Source: an uncultured Chloroflexota bacterium
GTDB lineage: Bacteria > Chloroflexota > Dehalococcoidia > SM23-28-2 > RBG-16-64-32
Assembly: GCA_913056415.1 (NCBI GenBank)
Contig: CAJXNA010000063.1
Location: forward strand, 1 to 9,218
DNA: 9,218 nucleotides
Reading direction: 5' to 3'
The notes beneath the pieces are model-generated. The model worked only from the letters and a program-made list of their open reading frames with translations, had not been told where the DNA came from and did not search any database. Every line of letters begins with the position of its first letter. Positions within the stretch are counted from its first letter, which is position 1. Positions 1 through 6,367 of the stretch are shown here, one piece after another. A program made the position numbers and the translations under genes.

Positions 1-693
1 CGATACCGCGTCCGGCGGCGCGCTGGCCGGGGTCTCCTTGACCGAGAGGACGTCGTCCATGGACACGGTCACGTCGCTCAGGAACAGGGATATGGCGCCG
101 TCGTCCGCGCCGGCGCCGGTGACCCGGCCGAAGACGGTCTGCTCGACGTCGAGCAGGGTGCCGGCCCTGTCCAGGGCGCCGACGACGACGGTGTAGGCGC
201 CGTCCGGCTGGTCGACGCCGCCGGCCGACTTGCCGTCCCACACGAAAGTGTGTTTGCCGGCCCCGGTTTCGCCTTCGCCGACGAATACGGTCAGGCCGGA
301 GGAATTCATGACGGTGATGGTGAGGTCCGTGGCATTGACGCCGAGGGCGTAGGTGAACTCGGCCCGGCCGTTCTCCAGGGGCACCTTGTCGCCGGTGACC
401 TCGACGGTGGTGCCGATGAAGTTGACCATGTCGGCGACCTGCGAGGTCTCCTGCAGGTTCAGCAGCTTCTCCAGGTTGGCGTTCTGCTGGATCTGCTGCT
501 CGACGCCGGCGAACTGGACCAGTTGTGCGGTGAACTCGTTGGTGTCCAGCGGGTCGAGCGGGTCCTGGTGCTTGAGCTGCGTGACCAGCAGGTTCAAGAA
601 GCGGTTCAGCTCGTCTTGCAGCTTGACCTGCGACGTGGCCGACTTGGTGCCGTCGTCGACGGCGACCGTATCCGAAACTGCTCCGAGGATCAT
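1..693 (-). CDS. flgD: Flagellar hook assembly scaffold protein FlgD, cut by the left window edge
   Basis: FlgD caps the growing flagellar hook and is needed to assemble FlgE subunits outside the cell. The reading frame opens with ATG at 693 and stays open for 231 codons to the window edge. Residues 31-78 hold the FlgD N-terminal signature, including LLVTQLKHQDPLDPLD and then QLVQFAGVEQQI. Residues 146-175 match the FlgD immunoglobulin-like domain (FVWDGK, then PDGAYTVVV), and residues 201-218 look like the closing strands. FlgD is usually about 220-230 residues, so only a few residues and the stop are probably missing. AAAGGA at 703-708 is a ribosome binding site 9 nt before the start. The gene lies 31 nt downstream of the fliK stop, and fliK-flgD is a familiar order in Alphaproteobacteria. 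Family call secure; lineage is inferred from sequence flavour. Confidence 0.93.
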   Translation of the reverse strand, partial: MILGAVSDTVAVDDGTKSATSQVKLQDELNRFLNLLVTQLKHQDPLDPLDTNEFTAQLVQFAGVEQQIQQNANLEKLLNLQETSQVADMVNFIGTTVEVTGDKVPLENGRAEFTYALGVNATDLTITVMNSSGLTVFVGEGETGAGKHTFVWDGKSAGGVDQPDGAYTVVVGALDRAGTLLDVEQTVFGRVTGAGADDGAISLFLSDVTVSMDDVLSVKETPASAPPDAVS

Positions 694-724
694 CTACCCA
701 TATCCTTTACGCGCGCCATTTCCC

Positions 725-1351
725 TCAGGCGCGAATGTCGATGCGGCCCTCGGCAATGATGCCGTCTGCGTAGTCGGCGGCGGGTGCACCCTCGTCGTCC
801 GGTCCGGCCGTGGCCGTTTCGTCGTTCGGCGGGCCGGAGTCCGCGGACCCGTCCTCGGGCGCCTGATCGCCTTGTCCGCGCAGGTTGAAGCTCAAGCTTC
901 CCGAATCCGCCTGCAGACCGGCGTCCCGGAGCGCCCGCTCCAATTCGCGGGCGTCGCGCTGCAACAGATCCAGGGTGTCCTTGTTGTCGGCGGTGACCAC
1001 GGCCATGACCCGGCCGTCGTGGCCCACCTCGAGTTGCACGTCGATGCGGCCCAGCGAAGCGGGCCTGAGCTGGATGGTGATCCTGTCCACGCCCGCCTTG
1101 AGGGCCTTGGCGATGTGGACCGAGACCTGATCGGCCACCCCCGGCCGCGGGCCGGCGGCCCGCTGGGCGTTGGCCGTGGCGGAGGTCGCCGGCTGCTGGA
1201 TCTGAAGTGTCTCGCCCACGGCGCCCGCGCCCACCTGCACGGTGGTTCCGCCGGTCCCCGCCTGGGGCTGGAATGTGGCCGCATTGGCGAGCACGGGGCC
1301 CTGGACGGGCCCTGGGGCTTCCGTTCCGGCCGCGGCCTGGGCCTGCCGAGG
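725..1351 (-). pseudogene. fliK: Flagellar hook-length control protein FliK, C-terminal part only (5' end missing at a junction)
   Basis: FliK measures hook length and switches the export gate from hook to filament substrates. The sequence ends with a clear C-terminal Flg_hook domain: an amphipathic stretch with ITIQLRPASLGRIDVQLEV, then DGRVMAVVTAD, then LLQRDARELERALRDAGLQ and SLSFNLR, followed by an acidic tail and TGA at 725-727. Upstream, a proline/alanine/glutamine-rich stretch typical of FliK linkers runs to about 1345. Beyond that, the open frame continues only as the antisense of the plus-strand DinB-like gene, so its translation there (up to 1903) is not FliK. FliK proteins are commonly 350-500 residues; about 200 are left. 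No start codon can be assigned. It is either a real truncation by rearrangement or an assembly chimera. The 5' boundary given is approximate. Confidence 0.85.
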
Positions 1352-1361
1352 GGATGAGGAA

Positions 1362-1847
1362 ATGACGGTAGAGACGACCCGCAGGCACTGCCCCATCTGT
1401 GAGAGCGAGGTCGAGATGCCGGTCGATACGGTCGAGGGCATGGCGGCGGCGCCGAAACTGATAGCGAAGGCCGTGCGGGCAGCTCCGGGCGGGGTGGGCG
1501 AAGGCTGGTCGGCGTCCGAGATAGCGGCGCACCTGGCGGATATTGAGGTGGCGCTGGGGTGGCGTATCCGGCAGGTCCTCTCGGAGGACGAGCCGGCGCT
1601 GCAGCCGTTCGACCAGAACGACTGGGCGGCGGCGCTGCGATACGGGGAGCGAGACGTGGAGGTAGCGCTGAACGCGTACGCGGCGCAGCGCGCGGCCAAC
1701 GTCGAGATCCTCGCGGGTCTTTCGGAAGAGGGATGGGAGCGCCGCTTCAGGCACCCGGAGTTCGGCCCGGCCAGCCTGCGCACTCTGGTGCGGCACATCT
1801 CAGACCACGACCTGGCGCACCTGACGCAGATACGCGGGCAGGGGTAG
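1362..1847 (+). CDS. DinB-like four-helix-bundle protein
   Basis: A 161-residue DinB/YfiT-type protein, a family of metal-binding four-helix bundles that includes bacillithiol S-transferases and many members of unknown function. Visible family features are GWSASEIAAHLADIE at 48-62, an FDQNDWA segment at 83-89, and HDLAHLTQI at 149-157. His57, His149 and His153 are the likely metal triad. The N-terminus has an unusual CPIC at residues 10-13, a single CxxC. I chose ATG 1362 because GAGGGG at 1348-1353 is well spaced and the family fold starts soon after. An in-frame start at 1242 would add 40 residues that are only antisense FliK. The gene ends 10 nt before the stop of the convergent TIM-barrel gene, with a weak GGGG/CCCC hairpin (1841-1855) across the gap. 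No promoter is visible because the upstream sequence belongs to the fliK fragment. Reaction unknown. Confidence 0.82.
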   Translation: MTVETTRRHCPICESEVEMPVDTVEGMAAAPKLIAKAVRAAPGGVGEGWSASEIAAHLADIEVALGWRIRQVLSEDEPALQPFDQNDWAAALRYGERDVEVALNAYAAQRAANVEILAGLSEEGWERRFRHPEFGPASLRTLVRHISDHDLAHLTQIRGQG

Positions 1848-1857
1848 CCGTCCCCGC

Positions 1858-2952
1858 TTAGGCTGTCCGCAGCCGCCGGAACTCCTCCCCCAGGACCCCC
1901 CACACCACCTCAGGCCGCGCGCAGCGGATCTGCGACATGCTCGCCGTCGCCTCGAAGCTCCAGGCCGCCACGTGTGTCGCCCCTACCTTCGCCGCCACCC
2001 TCAGGCCGGTGCGCAGCTCCTCCTCGCGGCCCTCCGGTACGGAGAACGCCTGTATCCAGAGCTGCAGCCCGCGGCCGTGCTTTCGTGCCGCCTCCGCTGC
2101 CGCCTCGCCGTACGCCCGCACGAACGGCTCCGCCTCCGTCCCGAAGATGTACCAGTAAGGGTCGCAGCCGAAGACGTCCAGGTCGGGGATCGCCGCCGCC
2201 GTCTGGAAGTCCCCCACGCCGAAATGCAGCATCGCCTCCAGTGCCCCGACTCCAGTCGGGGCCTCCGCCAGGCGGCGCTCCAGGGCGCGGGCCAGCCGCT
2301 CCTGCTGCTGGGGGAAGCCGTGGGCGGCCAGATCCGTCGGCAGCAGGCAGAGCGCGTTTCGCAGCCCCTTCTCGTGGCCGTAGCGGCACATCTCCGTCAG
2401 CAGCTCGACGAGCGATGACTCGCGGAAGGCGCGGACCTCGGGCGTGAACTCGGGAGGCATGTCGCCGCCGTGGCGCTCCCGGAACAGCGACAGGCAGGCC
2501 TCGCAGCGGCAGGCCCAGGCGCCGGAGAGGTCGCCCCGCCACAGACCGACGTAGAAGTGCGGCTCGTCCCAGAACAGCACGTCGCCCCCGGCGGCGGCGC
2601 AGGCTTCGATCCAGCCCCGCAGGAACGACCGGGTCTGCGGGTGGTTGGGGCAGGCCACGCCCACACGACGGCCGTCGGAGAGGAGCTGCCACGTCTCCGG
2701 GTGGTCCAGCGGGAAGCGGGTGAACGTCTCGCCGGAGAAGATGCCAGCCAAACCCCAGGGGTCTAGCCAGGCCTCCAGCCCGGCCTCGTGGCTCGCGGTG
2801 ACGATTTCGCGCATCGTCTCGCGGTAGTAAGCCAGGTCGGTCTCGGTGAAGCAGTGGACGACGTACGTGCAGCCGTGGTCGACGATCTCCCTAAGGTCGG
2901 CGCGGACGTGCCGCAGCGTGCGGGCGGAGAAGTAGCTAACGCCGGTCTCCAC
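1858..2952 (-). CDS. Uncharacterised TIM-barrel protein, glycoside-hydrolase-like
   Basis: A 364-residue cytoplasmic protein with no signal peptide or membrane segment. I do not recognise a named family. The alternation of strand-like and helix-like segments suggests a (beta/alpha)8 barrel: TYVVHCFTE near 29-37, EAWLDPWG at 60-67, VLFWDEPHF at 125-133, DVFGCDPYWY in the second half, LQLWIQAF, and a final strand THVAAWSFEA. The WDEPH motif sits where glycoside hydrolases of this fold often carry an acidic catalytic residue (Glu130 here). It is followed by a CxCxxC cluster (Cys148, Cys150, Cys153), a pattern seen in some hypothetical glycosyl hydrolases and possibly metal-binding. The start is GTG at 2952, supported by GAAGG six bases upstream. 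TATACT at 2991-2996 on the same strand is a plausible -10 box without a good -35. Fold moderately likely; substrate unknown. Confidence 0.8.
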   Translation of the reverse strand: METGVSYFSARTLRHVRADLREIVDHGCTYVVHCFTETDLAYYRETMREIVTASHEAGLEAWLDPWGLAGIFSGETFTRFPLDHPETWQLLSDGRRVGVACPNHPQTRSFLRGWIEACAAAGGDVLFWDEPHFYVGLWRGDLSGAWACRCEACLSLFRERHGGDMPPEFTPEVRAFRESSLVELLTEMCRYGHEKGLRNALCLLPTDLAAHGFPQQQERLARALERRLAEAPTGVGALEAMLHFGVGDFQTAAAIPDLDVFGCDPYWYIFGTEAEPFVRAYGEAAAEAARKHGRGLQLWIQAFSVPEGREEELRTGLRVAAKVGATHVAAWSFEATASMSQIRCARPEVVWGVLGEEFRRLRTA

Positions 2953-3069
2953 CGCGCGCCTTCGAGAAGCTTGAGGCCGTCATCGCTGTGAGTATAGACT
3001 ATGCTCCGGGTGCCGCCAGGCCGTAGGTTTGGCCTGACGCCGGGGAATCACGTATCATTCGCTCTGGAG

Positions 3070-3780
3070 ATGACTTCTGAAGCCGAGTCCGAACCGCGGG
3101 GTCAGCCAGCCGCCTACTACTTTCGCGACGTGCTGCTCATCGGCGGCGAGGCGACGCGGCTGTACCTGGTGCGCCACGCCCAGTCGGAGGGCAACCGCGG
3201 CGAATACACCGGCCCTGACGATGATCCGCCCCTGAGCGAGGTGGGACGGGAGCAGGCTCGCCGCTTGGCGGGGCGGTTCGCCCGTCAGAGGGTAGACGCC
3301 GTCTACTCTAGCGCGCTGCGCCGGACGCAGGAGACGGCCCGGGCCATCGCCGGCGCCGCCAACCTGAAGGTGCACACGCTGGATGACCTGCGCGAGGTGG
3401 ACCTTGGCCAGGCGCAGACGGACTACGAAGCGTTTACGGAAGAGAAGGCGCTAGCCCTGCGCGACCGTGTCGCCCGACAGCCGACCTGGGACTCGTTCCC
3501 CGGCAGCGAGGGCAGCGCCGCCGCCCGCCGCCGCATCGTGGGGGCGATGGACAGCATCGTCAGGGAGTGCGACGGCAAGCGGGTGGCCGTGGTCGCCCAC
3601 GCGGCCGTGATCCAGACTTACGTCAGCATCGTCCTGGGGCTGGAGCGCGACTTCGTGTTCTACCCGTTCAACGCTGGGATCACGTCCATCCGCGCCCAGG
3701 GCGACCGGCGCGTCATCTGGCGTCTGAACGACGTCGCCCACCTGGACGGGATGCCGCCGGGGTTCGGGGGGATCTCGTAG
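3070..3780 (+). CDS. Histidine phosphatase family protein (phosphoglycerate mutase-like)
   Basis: A branch-1 histidine phosphatase, a family that transfers or removes phosphate through a phosphohistidine; substrates range from sugar phosphates to nucleotides and cannot be read here. Positions below count from the upstream ATG at 3001. The catalytic motif LVRHAQSEGN covers residues 56-65, with His59 as the nucleophile. The SSALRRTQETA segment supplies the second phosphate-binding arginine, LREVDLG the acidic residue, and VVAHAAVIQ the second histidine; most relatives have HG rather than HA after it. I prefer ATG 3070 (236 residues) because GGAG directly precedes it and the first 23 residues from 3001 look untranslated and have no ribosome binding site. 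The true start may differ, since the conserved domain begins only about 30 residues later. The gene is convergent with the enolase-superfamily gene across 47 nt. Confidence 0.88.
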   Translation: MTSEAESEPRGQPAAYYFRDVLLIGGEATRLYLVRHAQSEGNRGEYTGPDDDPPLSEVGREQARRLAGRFARQRVDAVYSSALRRTQETARAIAGAANLKVHTLDDLREVDLGQAQTDYEAFTEEKALALRDRVARQPTWDSFPGSEGSAAARRRIVGAMDSIVRECDGKRVAVVAHAAVIQTYVSIVLGLERDFVFYPFNAGITSIRAQGDRRVIWRLNDVAHLDGMPPGFGGIS

Positions 3781-3793
3781 GGGAGATGTAGTG

Positions 3794-3809
3794 GAGGGAT
3801 TCAGCCCTC
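3794..3809. terminator. Weak hairpin between convergent genes
   Basis: GAGGG (3794-3798) and CCCTC (3805-3809) can pair around a 6-nt loop in the 47-nt gap between the histidine phosphatase and the enolase-superfamily gene. It could serve transcripts from both sides. There is no T tract in either direction, so this is a weak candidate based mainly on placement. Confidence 0.25.
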
Positions 3810-3827
3810 TATGGCGGCTTAGCTATT

Positions 3828-4961
3828 TCAGATCAGCCGCTTTGTGTCCGCCTGCTCGTACCGCTTCAGCTTCTCCTCGTCCAGCTCCAGCCCCAACCCC
3901 GGCTTCTGCGGCAGGTGGACGTACCCCTCGGAGTCAATGCGCAGCGGCTCGGCGAAGATGAAGTCGCGCGTCTCCGGCGTCCAGTTCGGCGGGTCGTAGG
4001 GGAACTCGATGTATGGCACGCCGGACGAGGCGGCGGCCACGTGCAGGTTCGCCACCAGGCCGATGCCGTTGGTCCAGGTGTGAGGCGTGAACACCTTCCC
4101 CGCCGCCTCCACCTGAGCCGCGATCTTGCGCGCGGTCGAGATGCCGCCGATGAACGTGCAGTCCGGCTGGTACACGTCGAGGCAGCCCTTCTCCAGGTAG
4201 GTGCGTATCTCCTCCGGCCCGCGGTTCAGCTCGGCCCCGGCCAGGCGCAGCGTGGTCAGGTGGGAGCGCAGCTCGGCCAGGCCGTCGTAGTCGTAGGCGT
4301 CCAGCGGCTCCTCCAGCCAGTAGACGCCGTAGCGTTCCATCTCCTTGGCGGCGGCGATCGCCGTCTTCAGGTCCCAACGATTGGGCTGAAGGTCCGGCGC
4401 GATGCGCCAGCCCCAGTTGGCGTCCACCATGATGTCGATATCGTCGCCCACCGCCTTGCGCACCGCCTCCAGCGTTCGGATGTCCTCGCGGACGTCAGCG
4501 CTGTGGAAGCGTAGCTTCAGCGCCTTGAACCCCTCGGCGACGATCTGCTGCGCCGACTCGACTCTGGCCTCCAGGCCGCGCAGCTCGCCGGTGGATGCGT
4601 AGGCCTTCAGCTTATCGGAGCCGCCGCCGAGCAGCCGGTAAACCGGCTGGCCCGTGGCCTGGCCGATGACGTCCCAAAGCGCCACCTCCACCGGCCAGGG
4701 CCGGCCGATGAAGAAGGCCATGGAGCGGAGCTGCGCGACGTGCCGGTCCAGGTCGAACGGGTCCTGGCCCATCAGGAACAGGCCCGCGACCTCCCAGCGC
4801 ACGGGCACCCCGCCGGACCCCACGCCGACGATCCCCTCGTCCGTGTGCACCTCCACGATGTGGATTCGGGCCGAGGTGGTGGGCAGAGGCTGCCAGGTAG
4901 GGTGGAACGTCTTCGGCATCGGCATCTCGAACAGGCGGACCTTGACCTGGGTGATCTTCAT
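3828..4961 (-). CDS. Enolase-superfamily enzyme, mandelate racemase/muconate lactonizing type
   Basis: A 377-residue enzyme expected to abstract the proton next to a carboxylate and stabilise the enolate with Mg2+, giving racemisation, epimerisation or dehydration of an acid. Residues 1-115 form the capping domain; the rest is the barrel. Likely metal ligands are Asp180 (MVDAN), Glu218 (WLEEP) and Glu244 (AGAE, followed by GPEE). Asp267 (QPDCTF) and His294 (FTPHTW) form the His-Asp dyad. From Glu218 onward the spacing matches mandelate racemase with a constant offset of 3. The KxK motif is Lys149-Leu-Arg151, so the second lysine is replaced. About 12 extra residues follow Asp180. ATG 4961 is preferred over an open frame to 5078 because GGGAG lies 6 nt upstream and the fold starts at once. 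A TTGACG/TAAGAT promoter precedes it. Substrate unknown; sugar-acid dehydratase is one possibility. Confidence 0.92.
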   Translation of the reverse strand: MKITQVKVRLFEMPMPKTFHPTWQPLPTTSARIHIVEVHTDEGIVGVGSGGVPVRWEVAGLFLMGQDPFDLDRHVAQLRSMAFFIGRPWPVEVALWDVIGQATGQPVYRLLGGGSDKLKAYASTGELRGLEARVESAQQIVAEGFKALKLRFHSADVREDIRTLEAVRKAVGDDIDIMVDANWGWRIAPDLQPNRWDLKTAIAAAKEMERYGVYWLEEPLDAYDYDGLAELRSHLTTLRLAGAELNRGPEEIRTYLEKGCLDVYQPDCTFIGGISTARKIAAQVEAAGKVFTPHTWTNGIGLVANLHVAAASSGVPYIEFPYDPPNWTPETRDFIFAEPLRIDSEGYVHLPQKPGLGLELDEEKLKRYEQADTKRLI

Positions 4962-4999
4962 CGGCAACTCCCGTGTACTCGCGGCTGGGATTCGCTCGC

Positions 5000-5029
5000 A
5001 TCTTAGGTTGGCGGTCGTGCGGGCGTCAA
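5000..5029 (-). promoter_or_regulatory. Sigma70-type promoter of the enolase-superfamily gene
   Basis: On the minus strand, TTGACG (5024-5029) and TAAGAT (5000-5005) are separated by 18 nt. They match 5 of 6 bases at -35 and 4 of 6 at -10. Transcription would start about 5990-5 kb scale aside, at roughly 4993, giving a leader of about 30 nt that contains the GGGAG ribosome binding site of the gene starting at 4961. Seen in sequence; activity is inferred. Confidence 0.6.
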
Positions 5030-5045
5030 CGCACGATGGGCAAGA

Positions 5046-5065
5046 CCGCACCCTGAAGGGTGCGG
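5046..5065. repeat. Perfect inverted repeat (hairpin 1) in the divergent promoter region
   Basis: CCGCACCCT (5046-5054) and AGGGTGCGG (5057-5065) are perfect inverted repeats around GA, an effective 8-bp stem with a 4-nt loop. It lies upstream of both divergent promoters, 14 nt before a second hairpin. It could be a REP-like element, an operator or a transcription barrier. It is not followed by a T tract on either strand. Confidence 0.75.
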
Positions 5066-5079
5066 CATCGGGGTCCATG

Positions 5080-5097
5080 CCCAGCCTTTAGGCTGGG
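5080..5097. repeat. Perfect inverted repeat (hairpin 2) in the divergent promoter region
   Basis: CCCAGCC (5080-5086) and GGCTGGG (5091-5097) pair perfectly around the loop TTTA. Together with hairpin 1 it makes a tandem pair in 52 nt between the two outward-facing promoters. Paired GC-rich hairpins of this look resemble REP-type repeats, but no second copy of the pair is in the window, so a repeat family cannot be shown. Confidence 0.75.
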
Positions 5098-5120
5098 GTG
5101 TCGTAGTAGAGTGCCTCGAA

Positions 5121-5150
5121 TTGACAAGGGCGAAGCCGTGTCGGTAGCCT
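5121..5150 (+). promoter_or_regulatory. Promoter of the first CoA-transferase gene
   Basis: A consensus -35 box TTGACA (5121-5126) is followed after 18 nt by TAGCCT (5145-5150), a poor -10 box. The predicted start is near 5157, with a short leader carrying AAGGAGG (5165-5171) eight bases before ATG 5180. The perfect -35 with a weak -10 would suit an activated promoter, which is inference only. Confidence 0.5.
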
Positions 5151-5179
5151 TATGGCATCGCAGGAAGGAGGAGGATGTC

Positions 5180-6367
5180 ATGGGCGGACCGCTAGAGGGG
5201 ATCCGGGTGCTGGACTTCACCATCGCCCAGCAGGGGCCGTACGCCACGCTGCTGATGGCGGACATGGGGGCGGAGGTGATCAAGGTGGAGCAGCCGGGCC
5301 GGGGCGAGATCGGCCGCGTACTGGGGATGGACCGCAAGCGCGGCTTCAGCGCCTACTTCCTGGCGATCAACCGGGGCAAGAAGAGCCTCACGATGGACCT
5401 GAAGTCGGAGAAGGGGAGGGAAGTCGCTCTGCGACTCGCCCGCGACTGCGACGTGGTGGTCCACAACTTCCGGCCGGGGGTGATGGAGAAGCTGGGCCTG
5501 GGCTACGAGGCGTTCCAGCAGGCCAACCCGCGCATCATCTACGCCGCCGCCTCCGCCTTCGGGACGAAGGGGCGACTCGGCCGGAAGCCGGGGAACGATA
5601 TCCTGGCTCAGGCGATGAGCGGGCTGATGAGCACCACTGGCGTGGACGACGTACCGATGCCCACCGGCGTCGCCATCGCCGATCACGTGGGTGCGGTGAC
5701 GCTGGCGCTGGGCATCCTGGCGGCGCTGCTCGCCCGCGAGCGGACGGGCGCCGGGCAGAAGGTCGAGGTGTCGCTACTGGGTAGTATGCTGGCAGCCCAG
5801 TCCTGGGAGCTAACGCATTACCTGCTGACCGGGGAGAAGCAGCCCAAGGCCGGCCGCGGCAACGCCCATCTTACACTCCTCTGGTACACCTATCGCACCG
5901 CCGACGGCTACATGGCGATCGGCGGCGTCTACCCGGACCGCTGGCCGGACTTCTGTCATGTGATCGGCTGGCCGGAGCTGGAGACCGACGAACGGTTCGC
6001 CGGCGTCGGCGGCCGCATCCGTGGTCGCGACGAGCTGAATCGCCTGCTGGACGAGCACTTCTCGGCCCGCAGCACGGCGGAGTGGATGGAGCAGTTGGAG
6101 GCGGCCGACATCTTCTGCGCCCCGGTCTACGACTACGGCCAGGTGAGCGAGGAGCCCCAGGCGTTCGATAACGGCTACCTGGTGCGTACGCAGCACCCAC
6201 GGCTGGGGGAGATCACGGTCGTGAACAGCCCCATCCAGTTCAGCCAGACGCCGACGTCTGCCGCAGCAGCGGAGGCCACACTGGGCGAGCATACGGCAGA
6301 AGTTCTCGAAGGCTTCGGCTACGGGGCGGAGGAGATCGAACGGCTGCGGCAGGAGGGCGTGGTCTAG
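5180..6367 (+). CDS. Class III (CaiB/BaiF family) CoA-transferase, first copy
   Basis: A 395-residue family III CoA-transferase, which moves CoA between acyl groups through an aspartyl-CoA anhydride; relatives act on formyl/oxalyl-CoA, carnitine, 2-methylacyl and aromatic acids. The N-terminal signature GIRVLDFT...GPYATLLMADMGAEVIKVE covers residues 7-37, NRGKKSLTMDLK covers 64-75, and the catalytic aspartate is most likely Asp168 in GVAIADHVGA, close to Asp169 of formyl-CoA transferase. Length is normal for the family. ATG 5180 has a strong AAGGAGG 8 nt upstream; the open frame back to 5060 would run through hairpin 2, the promoter and the ribosome binding site. The gene is divergent from the enolase-superfamily gene and its stop overlaps that of the second CoA-transferase. 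Cytoplasmic; substrate unknown. Homodimers are typical, though two neighbouring paralogues might also form a heteromer. Confidence 0.95.
   Translation: MGGPLEGIRVLDFTIAQQGPYATLLMADMGAEVIKVEQPGRGEIGRVLGMDRKRGFSAYFLAINRGKKSLTMDLKSEKGREVALRLARDCDVVVHNFRPGVMEKLGLGYEAFQQANPRIIYAAASAFGTKGRLGRKPGNDILAQAMSGLMSTTGVDDVPMPTGVAIADHVGAVTLALGILAALLARERTGAGQKVEVSLLGSMLAAQSWELTHYLLTGEKQPKAGRGNAHLTLLWYTYRTADGYMAIGGVYPDRWPDFCHVIGWPELETDERFAGVGGRIRGRDELNRLLDEHFSARSTAEWMEQLEAADIFCAPVYDYGQVSEEPQAFDNGYLVRTQHPRLGEITVVNSPIQFSQTPTSAAAAEATLGEHTAEVLEGFGYGAEEIERLRQEGVV

Noticed and set aside
353..1357. A 334-codon open frame on the plus strand across flgD and fliK
   Set aside because: It is antisense to two recognisable flagellar proteins and its translation is low-complexity with no family pattern; high GC makes such frames common.
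690..1796. A 368-codon minus-strand frame overlapping fliK and DinB
   Set aside because: It is arginine- and glycine-rich shadow translation in another frame of recognised genes.
1352..1903. Extension of the minus-strand fliK frame upstream to 1903
   Set aside because: This part lies fully antisense to the DinB-like gene, which has conserved histidines and a ribosome binding site; the translated extension shows no FliK features.
1910..2692. A 260-codon minus-strand frame inside the TIM-barrel gene
   Set aside because: Same strand but different frame; the translation is Arg/Ala/Gly-rich with no motif, whereas the 364-residue frame has fold-like segments.
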